Shown: positions 49,756 to 58,613 of the stretch, piece after piece
Numbering within the stretch: the stretch's first letter is position 1
How the letters are laid out: every line of letters starts with the position of its first letter
Source: Streptomyces fildesensis
GTDB lineage: Bacteria > Actinomycetota > Actinomycetes > Streptomycetales > Streptomycetaceae
Length of the DNA stretch: 64,000 nucleotides
Direction: 5' to 3'
Assembly (NCBI RefSeq): GCF_016107395.1
Contig: NZ_JAAIKO010000023.1
Coordinates: 1 to 64,000 of the forward strand
Program-made: the position numbers and the translations under genes
Notes under the pieces: model-generated
Seen by the model: only the letters and a program-made list of their open reading frames with translations
What the model was told of the DNA's origin: nothing
Database searches by the model: none

Positions 49756-50457
49756 ATGCCCCCTGATCCCGCGCCGGCAACAGCCCGGCGTGCGGTCTCC
49801 TCGCTCGACCACCGCATCGAGGCCGTCACCGGCCATGACGTCGACACCCTGTGGGCCTACCGCGACCGCGGCGTCCTCGAAGAGCCGCTCACCCACCTGA
49901 TCGACCGGCACCGCGAGCTGGCCCACGCGGAAACCGGTGTGACCTTCTACCGCACCCTCCTGCACCGCCTGACCAGCGGAGAGTTCCCCGTCGACGGCCC
50001 CCTGTTCGCGCGCATCGACCGCACCGTGGACCAGCTGGAAGAAGCCGCCGGCACACGTGACACCGCAGAGCAGCGGGTGATCGCCGCTCTGGAACCGATC
50101 GAGGCCACGGCGCAGGACGGTCCGTCGGACGGAGGAGAACCGATTTCGGCTGGCGACCAGGCGGCGCTGCTGTCCCTCGCGGCCGGCGCCAAGGTGCACG
50201 CGCACCTGCTCACGGGGCGGATGTCGGTGCCCACCGCCTCCGGCAGCAGGATTCCGTACGCCCACCTGCAGCGGCTCGAAGCAGCCGGACTGGTCTCCCG
50301 CGATACCAGCCACACAGTCGAGGCCGGGCAGCCGGTCACCTTGACCGATACGGGCCGTGCCGCACTTGCCGGCAGCCGCAGTCACCGGCCGGCAGCCGCA
50401 CCACCGGCGCCCAGGCCCGGAACATGGCCCGTCGCCCCCATCCGGCCCCGCCGCTGA
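49756..50457 (+). CDS. Hypothetical protein with winged-helix-like C-terminus
   Basis: 233 residues. Helical N-terminus (DTLWAYRDRGVLEEPLTHLI, VTFYRTLLHRLTSGEFPVDG); the C-terminal ~80 residues (AALLSLAAGAKVHAHLLTGR, HLQRLEAAGLVSRDTSHTVE, LTDTGRAAL) resemble a winged helix. The first half resembles the product at 51966 in pattern. ATG at 49756, nine bases after GGAG. Confidence 0.68.
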   Translation: MPPDPAPATARRAVSSLDHRIEAVTGHDVDTLWAYRDRGVLEEPLTHLIDRHRELAHAETGVTFYRTLLHRLTSGEFPVDGPLFARIDRTVDQLEEAAGTRDTAEQRVIAALEPIEATAQDGPSDGGEPISAGDQAALLSLAAGAKVHAHLLTGRMSVPTASGSRIPYAHLQRLEAAGLVSRDTSHTVEAGQPVTLTDTGRAALAGSRSHRPAAAPPAPRPGTWPVAPIRPRR

Positions 50458-50481
50458 ATCCGGCCGCCAAGAAGGAGACCT

Positions 50482-51201
50482 TTGCCCACACCCGAACTCG
50501 ATCTTCACCTCGACGGCTTCGAGGCCGCGGACCCACAGACCGAGCGCGCATTTTGGATCACGATCGGGGTGTGCCAGGACGAGTTGCTTCCCCTGGCCGA
50601 ACATCACAGCCCCTCCGGAACGAACAGCTTCTACGTCCTGCACGACAGCGCGGCCACCTGGGGCCATCCCGGAGACCCGCAGATCGTTGCACTGCATCTG
50701 CAACGCGATGTGACGGCGAAGACGTTCAGGTTCGAAGCCAAAACCCTGCCCCTGGCGTCGATGGCGCAATCCTGGCTCATTCACCGCGGCTGCCCCGCCA
50801 CGGCCATCGACCTCAACCCCGACCTGGGCCCTGCTCCGGCAGACGAGGCGACACGCGCCTTGGAGCTGCGACTCATGGGGGACGGAGACCACTTCGCGTA
50901 CGGGTACTCCTACACCCGCGACGACCCGAACGACTGGGTCACCGTCGTGGCCCTGCGCGCGATGGACGAACGAGCCCCTTCACCGTTCCGCGTCGTAGTC
51001 GAAGAAGTCGACACCGAAACATGGACCCACACCCTGCGCGAGGGCGGCTTTGCCACCGTCGAGGAAGCCCTCCAATGGTGCGACGAGCGGATCGCCGGCA
51101 CCGCCGGGCCTCTCCCACCCGTCCGCCCGGCCACTTCCTTCACCCGCCCCGCTGCGCGCCCGATGGCCCCCGCTGCGCGTCCGCCCGGGCGCTCGCGTTG
51201 A
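50482..51201 (+). CDS. Hypothetical protein
   Basis: 239 residues from TTG 50482 (AAGGAG just upstream). Beta-rich (SFYVLHDSAATWGHPGDPQI, ALELRLMGDGDHFAYGYSYT, DWVTVVALRAMDE, FRVVVEEVDTETWTHTLREG) with a basic Pro tail. Periodic tryptophans recall DUF317 but the SPRHLAGG signature is absent. Last gene of the first rightward operon. Confidence 0.66.
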   Translation: MPTPELDLHLDGFEAADPQTERAFWITIGVCQDELLPLAEHHSPSGTNSFYVLHDSAATWGHPGDPQIVALHLQRDVTAKTFRFEAKTLPLASMAQSWLIHRGCPATAIDLNPDLGPAPADEATRALELRLMGDGDHFAYGYSYTRDDPNDWVTVVALRAMDERAPSPFRVVVEEVDTETWTHTLREGGFATVEEALQWCDERIAGTAGPLPPVRPATSFTRPAARPMAPAARPPGRSR

Positions 51202-51226
51202 ACATCAATACCGGTTGGCGCCGCGC

Positions 51227-51262
51227 AACATAGCCGACGATCGCCGGTTGGCCAAACCGGCG
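51227..51262 (+). promoter_or_regulatory. Shared palindromic regulatory element, copy 2
   Basis: AACATAGCCG (51227-51236), five bases, then a palindrome with arms CGCCGGTT and AACCGGCG (51242-51262). It matches the element at 19325-19360 in sequence, spacing and orientation to its gene. The next gene begins at 51484, leaving a ~220-base leader in which I see no gene. Probably an operator, with promoter nearby. Confidence 0.65.
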
Positions 51263-51483
51263 ATTCTCCGGACTCTTATTCAGACGCCGGGCAGCAACGT
51301 CGGTGCGATTCAACGCAATCCCTATGCCTGCACGGAGGTTTCTTCCGCATGCGCTCAACCCGAACAGCTTTTTCCCCCGGCCAAGTGGTCACGACGTAGC
51401 GCGTTGCCCGCTCGTCCATCCTCGTCCACCAGTTCTCTACCTCTGCAATCCGGGCGCCTACGCCCCCAGGAAAGGAGTTTCCC

Positions 51484-51969
51484 TTGTCCGATGAACTATT
51501 CGACAGCACGCAGGATGTCGTGGGCGTACTCACCGACCAGATCGAAGCCCACTTCGACATGGACATCGCGCAGTTGAAGGCCGCGGTCGCCGTCCAGCCG
51601 ACTGCCAGCCCTGATGCCACCGAGGTCGTCAGGTGGCACGGCCTTCTCGTCGGCGCCCAGAGTGTCCTCGACCGTGCGGAGGACGACCTCCTCGCCGCGC
51701 TGGAAACGCAGCCCAGCGAGGTCGACGACCCCACGATGGGCCTCGCCCACCGCGTCAACGCAGCCGTCACCGCACGCGACGGGCGCGCCCTGGTCGTGCG
51801 CTGGCTCTTGGACCCGGGCGCCCCCGGCAAGAAGGACCCCGCCGCCCAGCGTCCCGGCCAGCTCCAGCGCGCCGACCGCACCGGGCCGGCCGTGCAGACC
51901 AGCGTCGCGCCCCGGCCTGCGAGCGCACCGGCATCGGCGGCACGAACGGGGAAGGCAGCGCAGCGATGA
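51484..51969 (+). CDS. Hypothetical acidic protein
   Basis: 161 residues from TTG 51484, six bases after AAGGAG. Helical acidic core (FDSTQDVVGVLTDQIEAHFD, WHGLLVGAQSVLDRAEDDLL, MGLAHRVNAAVTARDGRALV) and a basic tail. Unknown family. First gene of the operon behind the palindromic element. Confidence 0.66.
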   Translation: MSDELFDSTQDVVGVLTDQIEAHFDMDIAQLKAAVAVQPTASPDATEVVRWHGLLVGAQSVLDRAEDDLLAALETQPSEVDDPTMGLAHRVNAAVTARDGRALVVRWLLDPGAPGKKDPAAQRPGQLQRADRTGPAVQTSVAPRPASAPASAARTGKAAQR

Positions 51970-52415
51970 GCGACAGGTTCACGCCGAGCAGCGCCGACAG
52001 TCACCTGTGCGATGTCTTCGGCGCCTCGCTCGCCGAACTGCACGCAACGGCCTTCCGGCCCGATGCGCCCCCTGCGCTGTTCAGGGCCCTGGAACTGCGG
52101 TCATTCCTCACCGTGGTCGAGGAGCAGGTCGCCCGGGTGCGTGACCGTGTGCACGAAGCGATGCGGCCCGACCGCGACATGGGCGAGTTGTCAGCCGATG
52201 ACCTGCGCTTCGATGCGCAGTGGCTGCAGGCGGCCCTCGATGCGCGCGACGGCTATCGGACCGCGCTCGGCGAGCTGCTGGGCACCATGCCACCGCCCGG
52301 CCCGCAGTCCCGTCCCGCCCGCGTGACAGCGCCCACGGCCACCGTCACCCTGCCCCCGACCCTCGCCACCCCGGCACCGCAGCGTGCCGGGGCGGCGACG
52401 GCGGGCCGATTGTGA
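51966..52415 (+). CDS. Hypothetical helical protein
   Basis: 149 residues, ATG overlapping the previous stop (ATGA). Pattern CDVFGASLAELHATAFRPDA, FRALELRSFLTVVEEQVARV, ELSADDLRFDAQWLQAALDA. The next gene (52426) begins with a very similar block (DLYGASLPDLEARAQDQPPG), so the two are tandem paralogues. Function unknown. Confidence 0.66.
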   Translation: MSDRFTPSSADSHLCDVFGASLAELHATAFRPDAPPALFRALELRSFLTVVEEQVARVRDRVHEAMRPDRDMGELSADDLRFDAQWLQAALDARDGYRTALGELLGTMPPPGPQSRPARVTAPTATVTLPPTLATPAPQRAGAATAGRL

Positions 52416-52425
52416 AAGCCACCGA

Positions 52426-52836
52426 TTGCCCCACTCCACGTCCTGCGAGATAGCCGGACGGATCGAGGACCTGTACGGCGCTTCGCTGCCTGATCTCGAA
52501 GCCCGCGCCCAGGACCAGCCGCCCGGCATGCTCGCCGCCCTGCTCGCCATGCACCACGACCTCGCCCTCGCCGAGCGCAGCATCACCTTCCACCGCGACC
52601 GCCTCGCCCAGCTCGTCCACCCCGAGCGGCAGATCGGCGGACACGAGGTCTCCCACGTTCTGGACTGCGCGCGCCGGCTCGCCGAAGCGGTCGCCGTCCG
52701 CGACGTCCAGAGCAGAACAGTCGCCGCCGTTCTGCAGAGTCTCGCTCGCGTCACCACGCCCGCGCCGTCACCGGCCCCGGCGTCTGCCGCACCGGCCGCG
52801 TCCGCTCCGGCCGCACGTACCGCCCGCAGCCGCTGA
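52426..52836 (+). CDS. Hypothetical helical protein, paralogue of the preceding gene
   Basis: 136 residues, inferred start TTG 52426; a GTG at 52412 opens only a 13-codon frame. Pattern GRIEDLYGASLPDLEARAQD, LLAMHHDLALAERSITFHRD, HEVSHVLDCARRLAEAVAVR matches the gene at 51966, indicating a tandem duplication. Pro/Ala tail. Confidence 0.63.
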   Translation: MPHSTSCEIAGRIEDLYGASLPDLEARAQDQPPGMLAALLAMHHDLALAERSITFHRDRLAQLVHPERQIGGHEVSHVLDCARRLAEAVAVRDVQSRTVAAVLQSLARVTTPAPSPAPASAAPAASAPAARTARSR

Positions 52837-52882
52837 CCCTCGCGGCCCATCACCCCCTGCTACCGATCCAGGAGTTCCTCCC

Positions 52883-53734
52883 TTGGCCCTTACCGGTCTG
52901 CCCACCGACACCGACGCTGACATCGCCCGGGTCGCCGAGGCACTCGCCATGATCACTCCCCGCTGGAACGTGCGGATCCTGCTGGCCATCTCCGGCCGGG
53001 CGCTGCGCTACAGCGAGATCGCGGGCAAAGTGTCCTGGCTGCATGACAGCCAGCTCCATCCCAAACTGCGGGCCCTGTGCGACGCCGGCCTCCTCCAGCG
53101 CACCGAACACACCACGCGGCACGTCACCTACGGCCACACCGAGCGCGGCGCGGCGCTGCTGCCGGTCCTGCCGATGATCGTCACCTGGGCCGAGGAGTAT
53201 CTGGAGACGGCAGAGCGCCCGTTGCCCGCGATCGAGCAGATCGAGGACAGCCTCACCCTGCTCACCCGCAAGCACGCCGCCACGATCTTGTGGGTGCTGA
53301 AGTCCAACGAGGGGGTCAGCGGTCAGGCGCTGGCCAAGATCATCATGCCCAGCAGCCACTGGACCAACATCTACCCGCCGCTACGGCAGCTCGTGACCGA
53401 CGGGCTGGTCACCGCCGGCGGTACGGGGCAGCCCTACCGGTTGTCCGTAGCGGGTGACGGCCTGGGGCCCGTCTTCGGCGCCCTGTCCGCGTGGGCCGCC
53501 GGCCAGCCCCTCACGCACGCTGCCCGCCACCCGCTCTGGGGACGCCCGCAGGCCGAACCCACAGCGTTGCAGTGGGTCAGCAACCCCTCGCGGGTGCCCA
53601 CCGCGCCGACATCACGGCCACCGACCCGGGGCAGTGAGACCGCGCAGCCGACGTGGCAGAACCGCGATCTGTTCTCCCACACCGCGGCGGCCCGCCCGAA
53701 CGCGGTGCTCCCGGCGGGAGGCCCGCGCCGATGA
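52883..53734 (+). CDS. HxlR-type regulator with two winged-helix domains
   Basis: 283 residues. First winged helix at ~15-95: EALAMITPRWNVRILLAISG, RALRYSEIAGKV, LHPKLRALCDAGLLQRTEHT, VTYGHTERGAALLPVLPMIV, the HxlR pattern. A second, more diverged copy follows at ~120-205 (LTRKHAATILWVLKSNEGVS, YPPLRQLVTDGLVTAGGTGQ). A single chain with two HxlR domains mimics the usual dimer. TTG 52883, eight bases after AGGAG. It is a candidate to bind the palindromic elements at 19325 and 51242. Confidence 0.8.
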   Translation: MALTGLPTDTDADIARVAEALAMITPRWNVRILLAISGRALRYSEIAGKVSWLHDSQLHPKLRALCDAGLLQRTEHTTRHVTYGHTERGAALLPVLPMIVTWAEEYLETAERPLPAIEQIEDSLTLLTRKHAATILWVLKSNEGVSGQALAKIIMPSSHWTNIYPPLRQLVTDGLVTAGGTGQPYRLSVAGDGLGPVFGALSAWAAGQPLTHAARHPLWGRPQAEPTALQWVSNPSRVPTAPTSRPPTRGSETAQPTWQNRDLFSHTAAARPNAVLPAGGPRR

Positions 53735-54225
53735 CTGCCTCCTCTACCTCGACCGGTCTCCGCAATGTCTTCGCCGCGCTGACGTCACCGGCTTTGATCC
53801 GGTTGATCACCGAGATCGACGATCACGGTCCGATCCCCCCGCGGCGGCTGGCCGGCACCCTGCCTGACCTCTCGCCGCACCAACTGCGCCGAGCCACCGA
53901 AATAGCTTGCGCCATGGGTTTTTGCAGGATCGGGCCCGGTGTCGGACTGGAACTGATCCCGGCGGGCACGGAACTGGCCGATCTCTACGACGCGACCGCC
54001 CGATGGGCACGGCACAACAACTACCCGCGTCCGGTCTGCGACTTCACCACGCGCGTGCGGCACACCCTGCGCCTCCTGGTGCAGAGCTTGGTGGCCGTCA
54101 CCGCCGAAAGCTCCCACCGTCAAGCGGCCGACGAGGACCTGAACCGCGTACGAGCCCTGCTGTATCAGCGGCTGCACTTCGAGGCGCAGGCCGCCGCGCA
54201 CGTCGAGTTCGAGCCTGCCGCGTGA
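53731..54225 (+). CDS. Winged-helix regulator
   Basis: 164 residues, ATGA overlap with the preceding gene. N-terminal wHTH (LRNVFAALTSPALIRLITEI, DLSPHQLRRATEIACAMGFC, LELIPAGTELADLYDATARW) and a C-terminal helical part with Gln/Arg. Similar in plan to one HxlR domain. Coupled to the MFS transporter downstream, so it may control transport genes. Confidence 0.72.
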   Translation: MTASSTSTGLRNVFAALTSPALIRLITEIDDHGPIPPRRLAGTLPDLSPHQLRRATEIACAMGFCRIGPGVGLELIPAGTELADLYDATARWARHNNYPRPVCDFTTRVRHTLRLLVQSLVAVTAESSHRQAADEDLNRVRALLYQRLHFEAQAAAHVEFEPAA

Positions 54226-55457
54226 GCGGGGGCGTCATCCCGCGGCACGCCCGCCCCACCGCGGGCCTGCTGCGCGGCATCTACCTGCCGCGCGCGGTAG
54301 AGGCCCTCGCCTCCGCCATGTCCACCTACGGCATCCCGCTCCTGGTCCTGACCACCACCGGCTCCGCAGCGCTGACCGGTCTGGCATTCGCCCTGGAGTG
54401 GGTGCCCAGGTTGGCGGCGTTCGGATGGGCGGGGGCGATCGTCGACCGGCGCGGAGCCTCCGTCGTCTTCTTCCTCGCTTCCCTCAGCCGCGCGCTGGCC
54501 CTCGCCGCCGGCGCGGTCCTTCTCCTCCTCCGTCCGGACGGCACGGTGGCGGCCGTGTCGGTGATGGCGCTCGCCGCCACCACCGGCGCGCTCACCGAGT
54601 TCAGTTACATCGCGGCCGAGACCGCAGGCGCTGCCGCCAGCCGCCGGGCCGCAGCACGCGCCCACCGCGTCCAAGCCGCCCTACTGGGAATCGACCAGAC
54701 CGCAAACCTGGCCGGACCAGCACTCGCAGCACTACTCCTGCTCACCGGCCCCCCGCAGATGCTCACCGTGATCACCGTGCTCTCCCTGCTCGCAGCGCTG
54801 CTCGCGCTGCGCACACCTCCCTCACCGGTCGCACCTGCTCGCGCGCCGAAGGGCAACACCAGCGCGGGGCTGCGCACCGGATGGCGGACCATTCGCTCCC
54901 TGCCAGCGCTCGGATGGTTGGTGGCCGGTCTGACGCTGTCCAACCTGGCCACTGGTCTCCTGCAGGCCGCCAGCCCCGTGATCGTCGTCAACCACTTCGG
55001 GCAGTCCACCACCGCCGTCGGCCTGCTCTGGTCCGCCGCCGCCGCAGCCACGCTGCTGAGCGTCACACTCTGCCGCTTCGCGATCGACCGCGCGGGCCTG
55101 TGGCCAGTCGGCGCCACGTGCGCGGCCCTCGCCTCGCTCGCCTGCCTCGCCGCAGGCCAGGCCCCCGACTACTTCTCCTACCTGGTGCTGGTCGCCGTCC
55201 TCATGGCGGCCGAAGGCGGCCTGGCGGTGGTCCTGCGCACCCTGCGTTCCCGCCTGATCCCCCCGGACCGGTTCGGCAGCACCCTGTCGGCGACCATCCT
55301 CATCCTCCTGCTGCCCTTCCCCATCGCCGGCGTCCTGACCGCGCTCACCCCGCCCGACGCGCTCGGCCCCGTCATCACCGCCTGCGCCTTCCTGCAGGCC
55401 ATCGGGCTGTTCCTCGCCTTCGCCCGACTGCGCACCGATCCCGCCCTGCGCACCTGA
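54222..55457 (+). CDS. MFS transporter
   Basis: 411 residues with ~11-12 membrane segments (GIPLLVLTTTGSAALTGLAF, LALAAGAVLLLL, ALAALLLLTGPPQMLTVITV, LGWLVAGLTLSNLATGLL, YFSYLVLVAVLMAAEG). Motif-A-like AIVDRRGASVVFFL after the second segment. Probably an exporter; with the ATP-grasp enzyme two genes on, it may export that enzyme's product. GTG start overlaps the upstream stop (GTGA). Confidence 0.85.
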   Translation: MSGGVIPRHARPTAGLLRGIYLPRAVEALASAMSTYGIPLLVLTTTGSAALTGLAFALEWVPRLAAFGWAGAIVDRRGASVVFFLASLSRALALAAGAVLLLLRPDGTVAAVSVMALAATTGALTEFSYIAAETAGAAASRRAAARAHRVQAALLGIDQTANLAGPALAALLLLTGPPQMLTVITVLSLLAALLALRTPPSPVAPARAPKGNTSAGLRTGWRTIRSLPALGWLVAGLTLSNLATGLLQAASPVIVVNHFGQSTTAVGLLWSAAAAATLLSVTLCRFAIDRAGLWPVGATCAALASLACLAAGQAPDYFSYLVLVAVLMAAEGGLAVVLRTLRSRLIPPDRFGSTLSATILILLLPFPIAGVLTALTPPDALGPVITACAFLQAIGLFLAFARLRTDPALRT

Positions 55458-55488
55458 CAGAGTTTCCCCAGCCTGTGGAGAACTCCCC

Positions 55489-55791
55489 ATGCCCACTATC
55501 TGCCCTACTGCTTACCGTGCGCGCGGTCGCACCATCACCGAGCAGTTCCACAACTTCCATGCGCGGCACCCGCACGTGTACCGCGCGCTGGAGCGTATGA
55601 CCGCCCGCCAGCTCGCCGCCGGCGCCGCCCGCGTCGGTCTCAAAGACCTCTTCGAGGACCTGCGCCGACAACTTCCCCACGGCGTGGCGGGGCTGAACAA
55701 CAACTTCACCGCCCTCTACGCCCGCCAGCTGATCGCAGCGCACCCCCAGTGGGCCACCGCGTTCGAGCTGCGTCGCCGCCGCGCCGACTGA
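55489..55791 (+). CDS. Small phage/element hypothetical protein
   Basis: 100 residues: EQFHNFHARHPHVYRALERM, DLFEDLRRQLPHGVAGLNNN, FTALYARQLIAAHPQWATAF. This pattern (FHxxNPHVY, then LNNNxxxxYAR) is widespread among phages and mobile elements without a known function. ATG at 55489 just after the MFS gene. Confidence 0.78.
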   Translation: MPTICPTAYRARGRTITEQFHNFHARHPHVYRALERMTARQLAAGAARVGLKDLFEDLRRQLPHGVAGLNNNFTALYARQLIAAHPQWATAFELRRRRAD

Positions 55792-55838
55792 CAACACCTC
55801 CCTCGTCCTGCCGTTCACCGATTCGGAGAACCCCCTTC

Positions 55839-57068
55839 TTGTCCGCTCGCCCTCTCGTGCTCGTCGTTTCTCCCGGCGATGAGACCTTTCGTTCCTATTG
55901 TCTGGAGCAGGTGGCCGCCGCCTACGACGTCGTCCTGCTGACCGGCACGGAGCCGTCGTGGGAGAAGCCGTACATCCTCGACCACGCCGTCATCAACCTC
56001 CAGGATTCCACCGCCCTGCACGCCGCCGGCCAGGAGCTGGCAGCACGCCATGAACTCGCCGGCGTCGTCACGTGGGATGAGTGGCACCTTGTCGCCACCG
56101 CCCGTCTCGCCCGTGCACTCGATCTGCCCGCGAACTCGGTCGAGGTGATGCGGGGCTGCCGCAACAAGGCCACAGCCCGGACCCTGTTCGCACGCCACGG
56201 AGTGCCGTCAGCCGCCTCGATGACGGCCCGGACTCTGCTGGAGGCGGGCATGGCCACGATGATCGTCGGATATCCCGCCGTCCTGAAGCCCACCGCGCTC
56301 GCCGGGAGCATCGGCGTAATCCGCATCGACCGGCCCGAAGAACTACCCAGGGCGTTCGACTTCGCCTCGGCCGGAGCGAGCCAGAGCCGGGAGGACACCG
56401 CTGTCCTGGTCGAGGAGTACCTCGACGGGCCGGAGGTCTCCGTCGAGTGCGTCACCCACCACGGGGCGACGACCGCCGTTGCGGTCACCCGCAAGCACCT
56501 TGGCCCCGCCCCGTATTTCGACGAGACCGGACACACCGTCGATGCCGGTGACCCGCTCCTCGCCCACGTCGGCCCCGTGGCCGCCGCGGCGGTCAAGGCC
56601 CTGGGCATCAGCGATGGCGTCCAGCACGTCGAGATGCGCCTGGTCGACGGCCAGCCCCGCCTGATCGAGGTCAACGCACGCATCGGCGGCGACATGATCG
56701 GCCACCTCGTCCACCTCGCCACCGGCATCGACCTGCCCAAAGCCGCAGCCGACCTCGCCTGCGGCCTTGCCCCGGACCTCACCCCGACACGGCGTGGGGC
56801 CGCGGGCATCCGCATGCTCTACCCGGACACCTCCGGCACCCTCACCAAGCGGCAGATCAACCAGCCCTTCGCCGCCCACACCCCGTGGCTGCGGCAGGTG
56901 CAGTGGATCCGCCAGGTCGGCGACCGGCTCCTTCTACCGCCCGAGGGTGACCTGTTCACCGCCAGGGCCGGCTTCTACATCGTCACCGGCCGCGACACCG
57001 CCCAGGTCGACGAGCGCCTCGATACGGCCGCCGGCGAGATCACCCTGACCACGAAGGCGGCCCGATGA
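55839..57068 (+). CDS. ATP-grasp carboxylate-amine ligase
   Basis: 409 residues. ATP-grasp fold: MRGCRNKATARTLFARHGVP, GYPAVLKPTALAGSIGVIRI, VLVEEYLDGPEVSVECVTHH, and the metal-binding RLIEVNARIGGDMIGH near residue 280. Such enzymes use ATP to join a carboxylate to an amine, as in dipeptide (BacD-type) or amino-acid ligases. The substrate is unknown. TTG at 55839, with GGAG a little far upstream. With the MFS exporter and regulators it suggests a small biosynthesis-and-export cassette. ATGA overlap to the next DUF317 gene. Confidence 0.85.
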   Translation: MSARPLVLVVSPGDETFRSYCLEQVAAAYDVVLLTGTEPSWEKPYILDHAVINLQDSTALHAAGQELAARHELAGVVTWDEWHLVATARLARALDLPANSVEVMRGCRNKATARTLFARHGVPSAASMTARTLLEAGMATMIVGYPAVLKPTALAGSIGVIRIDRPEELPRAFDFASAGASQSREDTAVLVEEYLDGPEVSVECVTHHGATTAVAVTRKHLGPAPYFDETGHTVDAGDPLLAHVGPVAAAAVKALGISDGVQHVEMRLVDGQPRLIEVNARIGGDMIGHLVHLATGIDLPKAAADLACGLAPDLTPTRRGAAGIRMLYPDTSGTLTKRQINQPFAAHTPWLRQVQWIRQVGDRLLLPPEGDLFTARAGFYIVTGRDTAQVDERLDTAAGEITLTTKAAR

Positions 57069-58594
57069 GCCCCGAACCCGACCCGGGCTACGACATCGAC
57101 GGGGACGTCTACGTCTCCCCGCGCTACCTCGCGGGCACCACCGGGATCGGTGACCCCGCCCTCCAGCCCCTGCTCGCCCTGGGCTGGGACCTCCAGCACG
57201 ACGACCTCGGCAACGCGTACGTTCATGCCCCCGACCGGCGGGTCCGCCTCGGCTACCTGCCCGAAGGCGAAGACGACGGCCTGTGGCGCATCAACGCCTA
57301 CAAAGACCCGTTCGCGGCGCCGGCCTGGGGCGTCTGCTTCAACGACAGCACCCCCACCGAGTTCGTCCAAGCCTTCACCACCGCGCTCGCCGCAGCGTAC
57401 GAACAGGGACCGGACGCCTACCTCGCCCGTCCTGTCGCCGACAGCGCCGAGCATGACCCCTTCTTCGCCGTTGTTCCTCTCCTCAAGCGGGACTGGGAGA
57501 TGGAACGTCCCCGCTGGGGCGCCTTCGTGATCCAGTCGCCCGATGGGCTTGCCGGCCTGGAGTTCACCACCGGTGACCTCGACCCGGAAGCGGAGCTGAC
57601 CACGCGCGAGGCCCGCTGGCAGCTGTGGGCCGGCACCTCTATCGACCGCCCCGCCTGGTATGTGACCGCCAGCACCGACACCCCCGTCGCGCTGCTTACC
57701 GCCGTCACCCAGTGCGTATCCGACCCGGCCCCGCTGCCCCGATGGGGAGAGGACACCTACAGCTACGTCAGGGGCATGGCCCAGCTCACCCCCATCCTTC
57801 CACCCGGGCCGCCGGCCCCCACGCCTCTCGACGTCCGCCGGGCCGCCGCATCCCGGCGCCCGGCCGCGCTCCCCGCTCCCCGCTCCCAGCGTCCCGCGCT
57901 GGAGCACCACCAGCCGGCCAGCCCTACCCGGCCCGTGTCGATAGCGCCGGCCCGATCCCGATCGGAGAGCAATCTTTGTCCTTGCAGGCCCCCGCGTTCT
58001 TCGCCGAGCTGTGCCTCCCCTTTCACCACAGCACCGTCGTCGGCGCCACGTACTTCGCCATCCCGGTCCCGGACGCACCGCTGCGGCTGCGGATCACCTT
58101 CGCTGGAGCTATTCGCGCGGACACCTACGGCGGACTGCGTCTGGCGGTCATCCACCCGGACCGGGGTGAGATCGACGCGGTGGCCCTCAGCTTCCTGGAC
58201 CACGGCACCTTCCACCGCCGCGACGAAGCCAACAACACTTCTCCGAACAGCAGTCGATACGGCGCATTCGACACCTACCACCGCCCGGGCCGTCCGCCAT
58301 GGGAGGGCGCCGTTACCACCAGGCTGGCCGACGCCATCCAGCAGTACACCGAAATCTGGTTCCCAGGCGCCTGGCGAGCTGCCGCGGCACAGCGTGTCGC
58401 CGGCCGTGCTGCGGGCCGAACCGCCCGCGAGGTTCCCGCCCCGCAGGCCACTCACGGCGGTGGCCGTGCCCGCTGAGCCGCGCCAGCGTTCCGCGGCGCA
58501 TCCTCTTCCCGGCCCGCCGCTGGTCGCACGCCGCTGCTTCTCCTGTGGCCCCGCGTGGGCGGGACCCGATGTGCCTCTCACCCTTCACCTCTGA
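57065..58594 (+). CDS. DUF317 domain protein with run-on C-terminus
   Basis: The first ~270 residues are a normal DUF317 protein: DVYVSPRYLAGTTG near residue 14, WDLQHDDLGNAYVHAPDRRV, WGVCFNDSTPTEFVQAFTTA, then a second repeat ending WYVTASTDTPVALLTAVTQC. After about 57840 the sequence turns low-complexity, and no stop appears where one is expected (~57960), so the frame runs to 58594 through the whole next gene with Ser/Arg-rich filler. A stop exists in the +1 frame (TAG at 57945-57947), which suggests a recent small indel. ATG at 57065 overlaps the previous stop (ATGA). Confidence 0.6.
   Translation: MSPEPDPGYDIDGDVYVSPRYLAGTTGIGDPALQPLLALGWDLQHDDLGNAYVHAPDRRVRLGYLPEGEDDGLWRINAYKDPFAAPAWGVCFNDSTPTEFVQAFTTALAAAYEQGPDAYLARPVADSAEHDPFFAVVPLLKRDWEMERPRWGAFVIQSPDGLAGLEFTTGDLDPEAELTTREARWQLWAGTSIDRPAWYVTASTDTPVALLTAVTQCVSDPAPLPRWGEDTYSYVRGMAQLTPILPPGPPAPTPLDVRRAAASRRPAALPAPRSQRPALEHHQPASPTRPVSIAPARSRSESNLCPCRPPRSSPSCASPFTTAPSSAPRTSPSRSRTHRCGCGSPSLELFARTPTADCVWRSSTRTGVRSTRWPSASWTTAPSTAATKPTTLLRTAVDTAHSTPTTARAVRHGRAPLPPGWPTPSSSTPKSGSQAPGELPRHSVSPAVLRAEPPARFPPRRPLTAVAVPAEPRQRSAAHPLPGPPLVARRCFSCGPAWAGPDVPLTLHL
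57976..58476 (+). CDS. Hypothetical protein
   Basis: 166 residues from TTG 57976, six bases after GGAGAG. Beta pattern (ELCLPFHHSTVVGATYFAIP, LRLRITFAGAIRADTYGGLR, LAVIHPDRGEIDAVALSFLD) then AFDTYHRPGRPPWEG and a helical C-terminus (AIQQYTEIWFPGAWRAAAAQ). Known from actinomycete elements, function unknown. It lies wholly inside the run-on frame of the preceding gene. Confidence 0.68.
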   Translation: MSLQAPAFFAELCLPFHHSTVVGATYFAIPVPDAPLRLRITFAGAIRADTYGGLRLAVIHPDRGEIDAVALSFLDHGTFHRRDEANNTSPNSSRYGAFDTYHRPGRPPWEGAVTTRLADAIQQYTEIWFPGAWRAAAAQRVAGRAAGRTAREVPAPQATHGGGRAR

Positions 58595-58613
58595 TCAAGG
58601 AGTCTTCCTTCTC

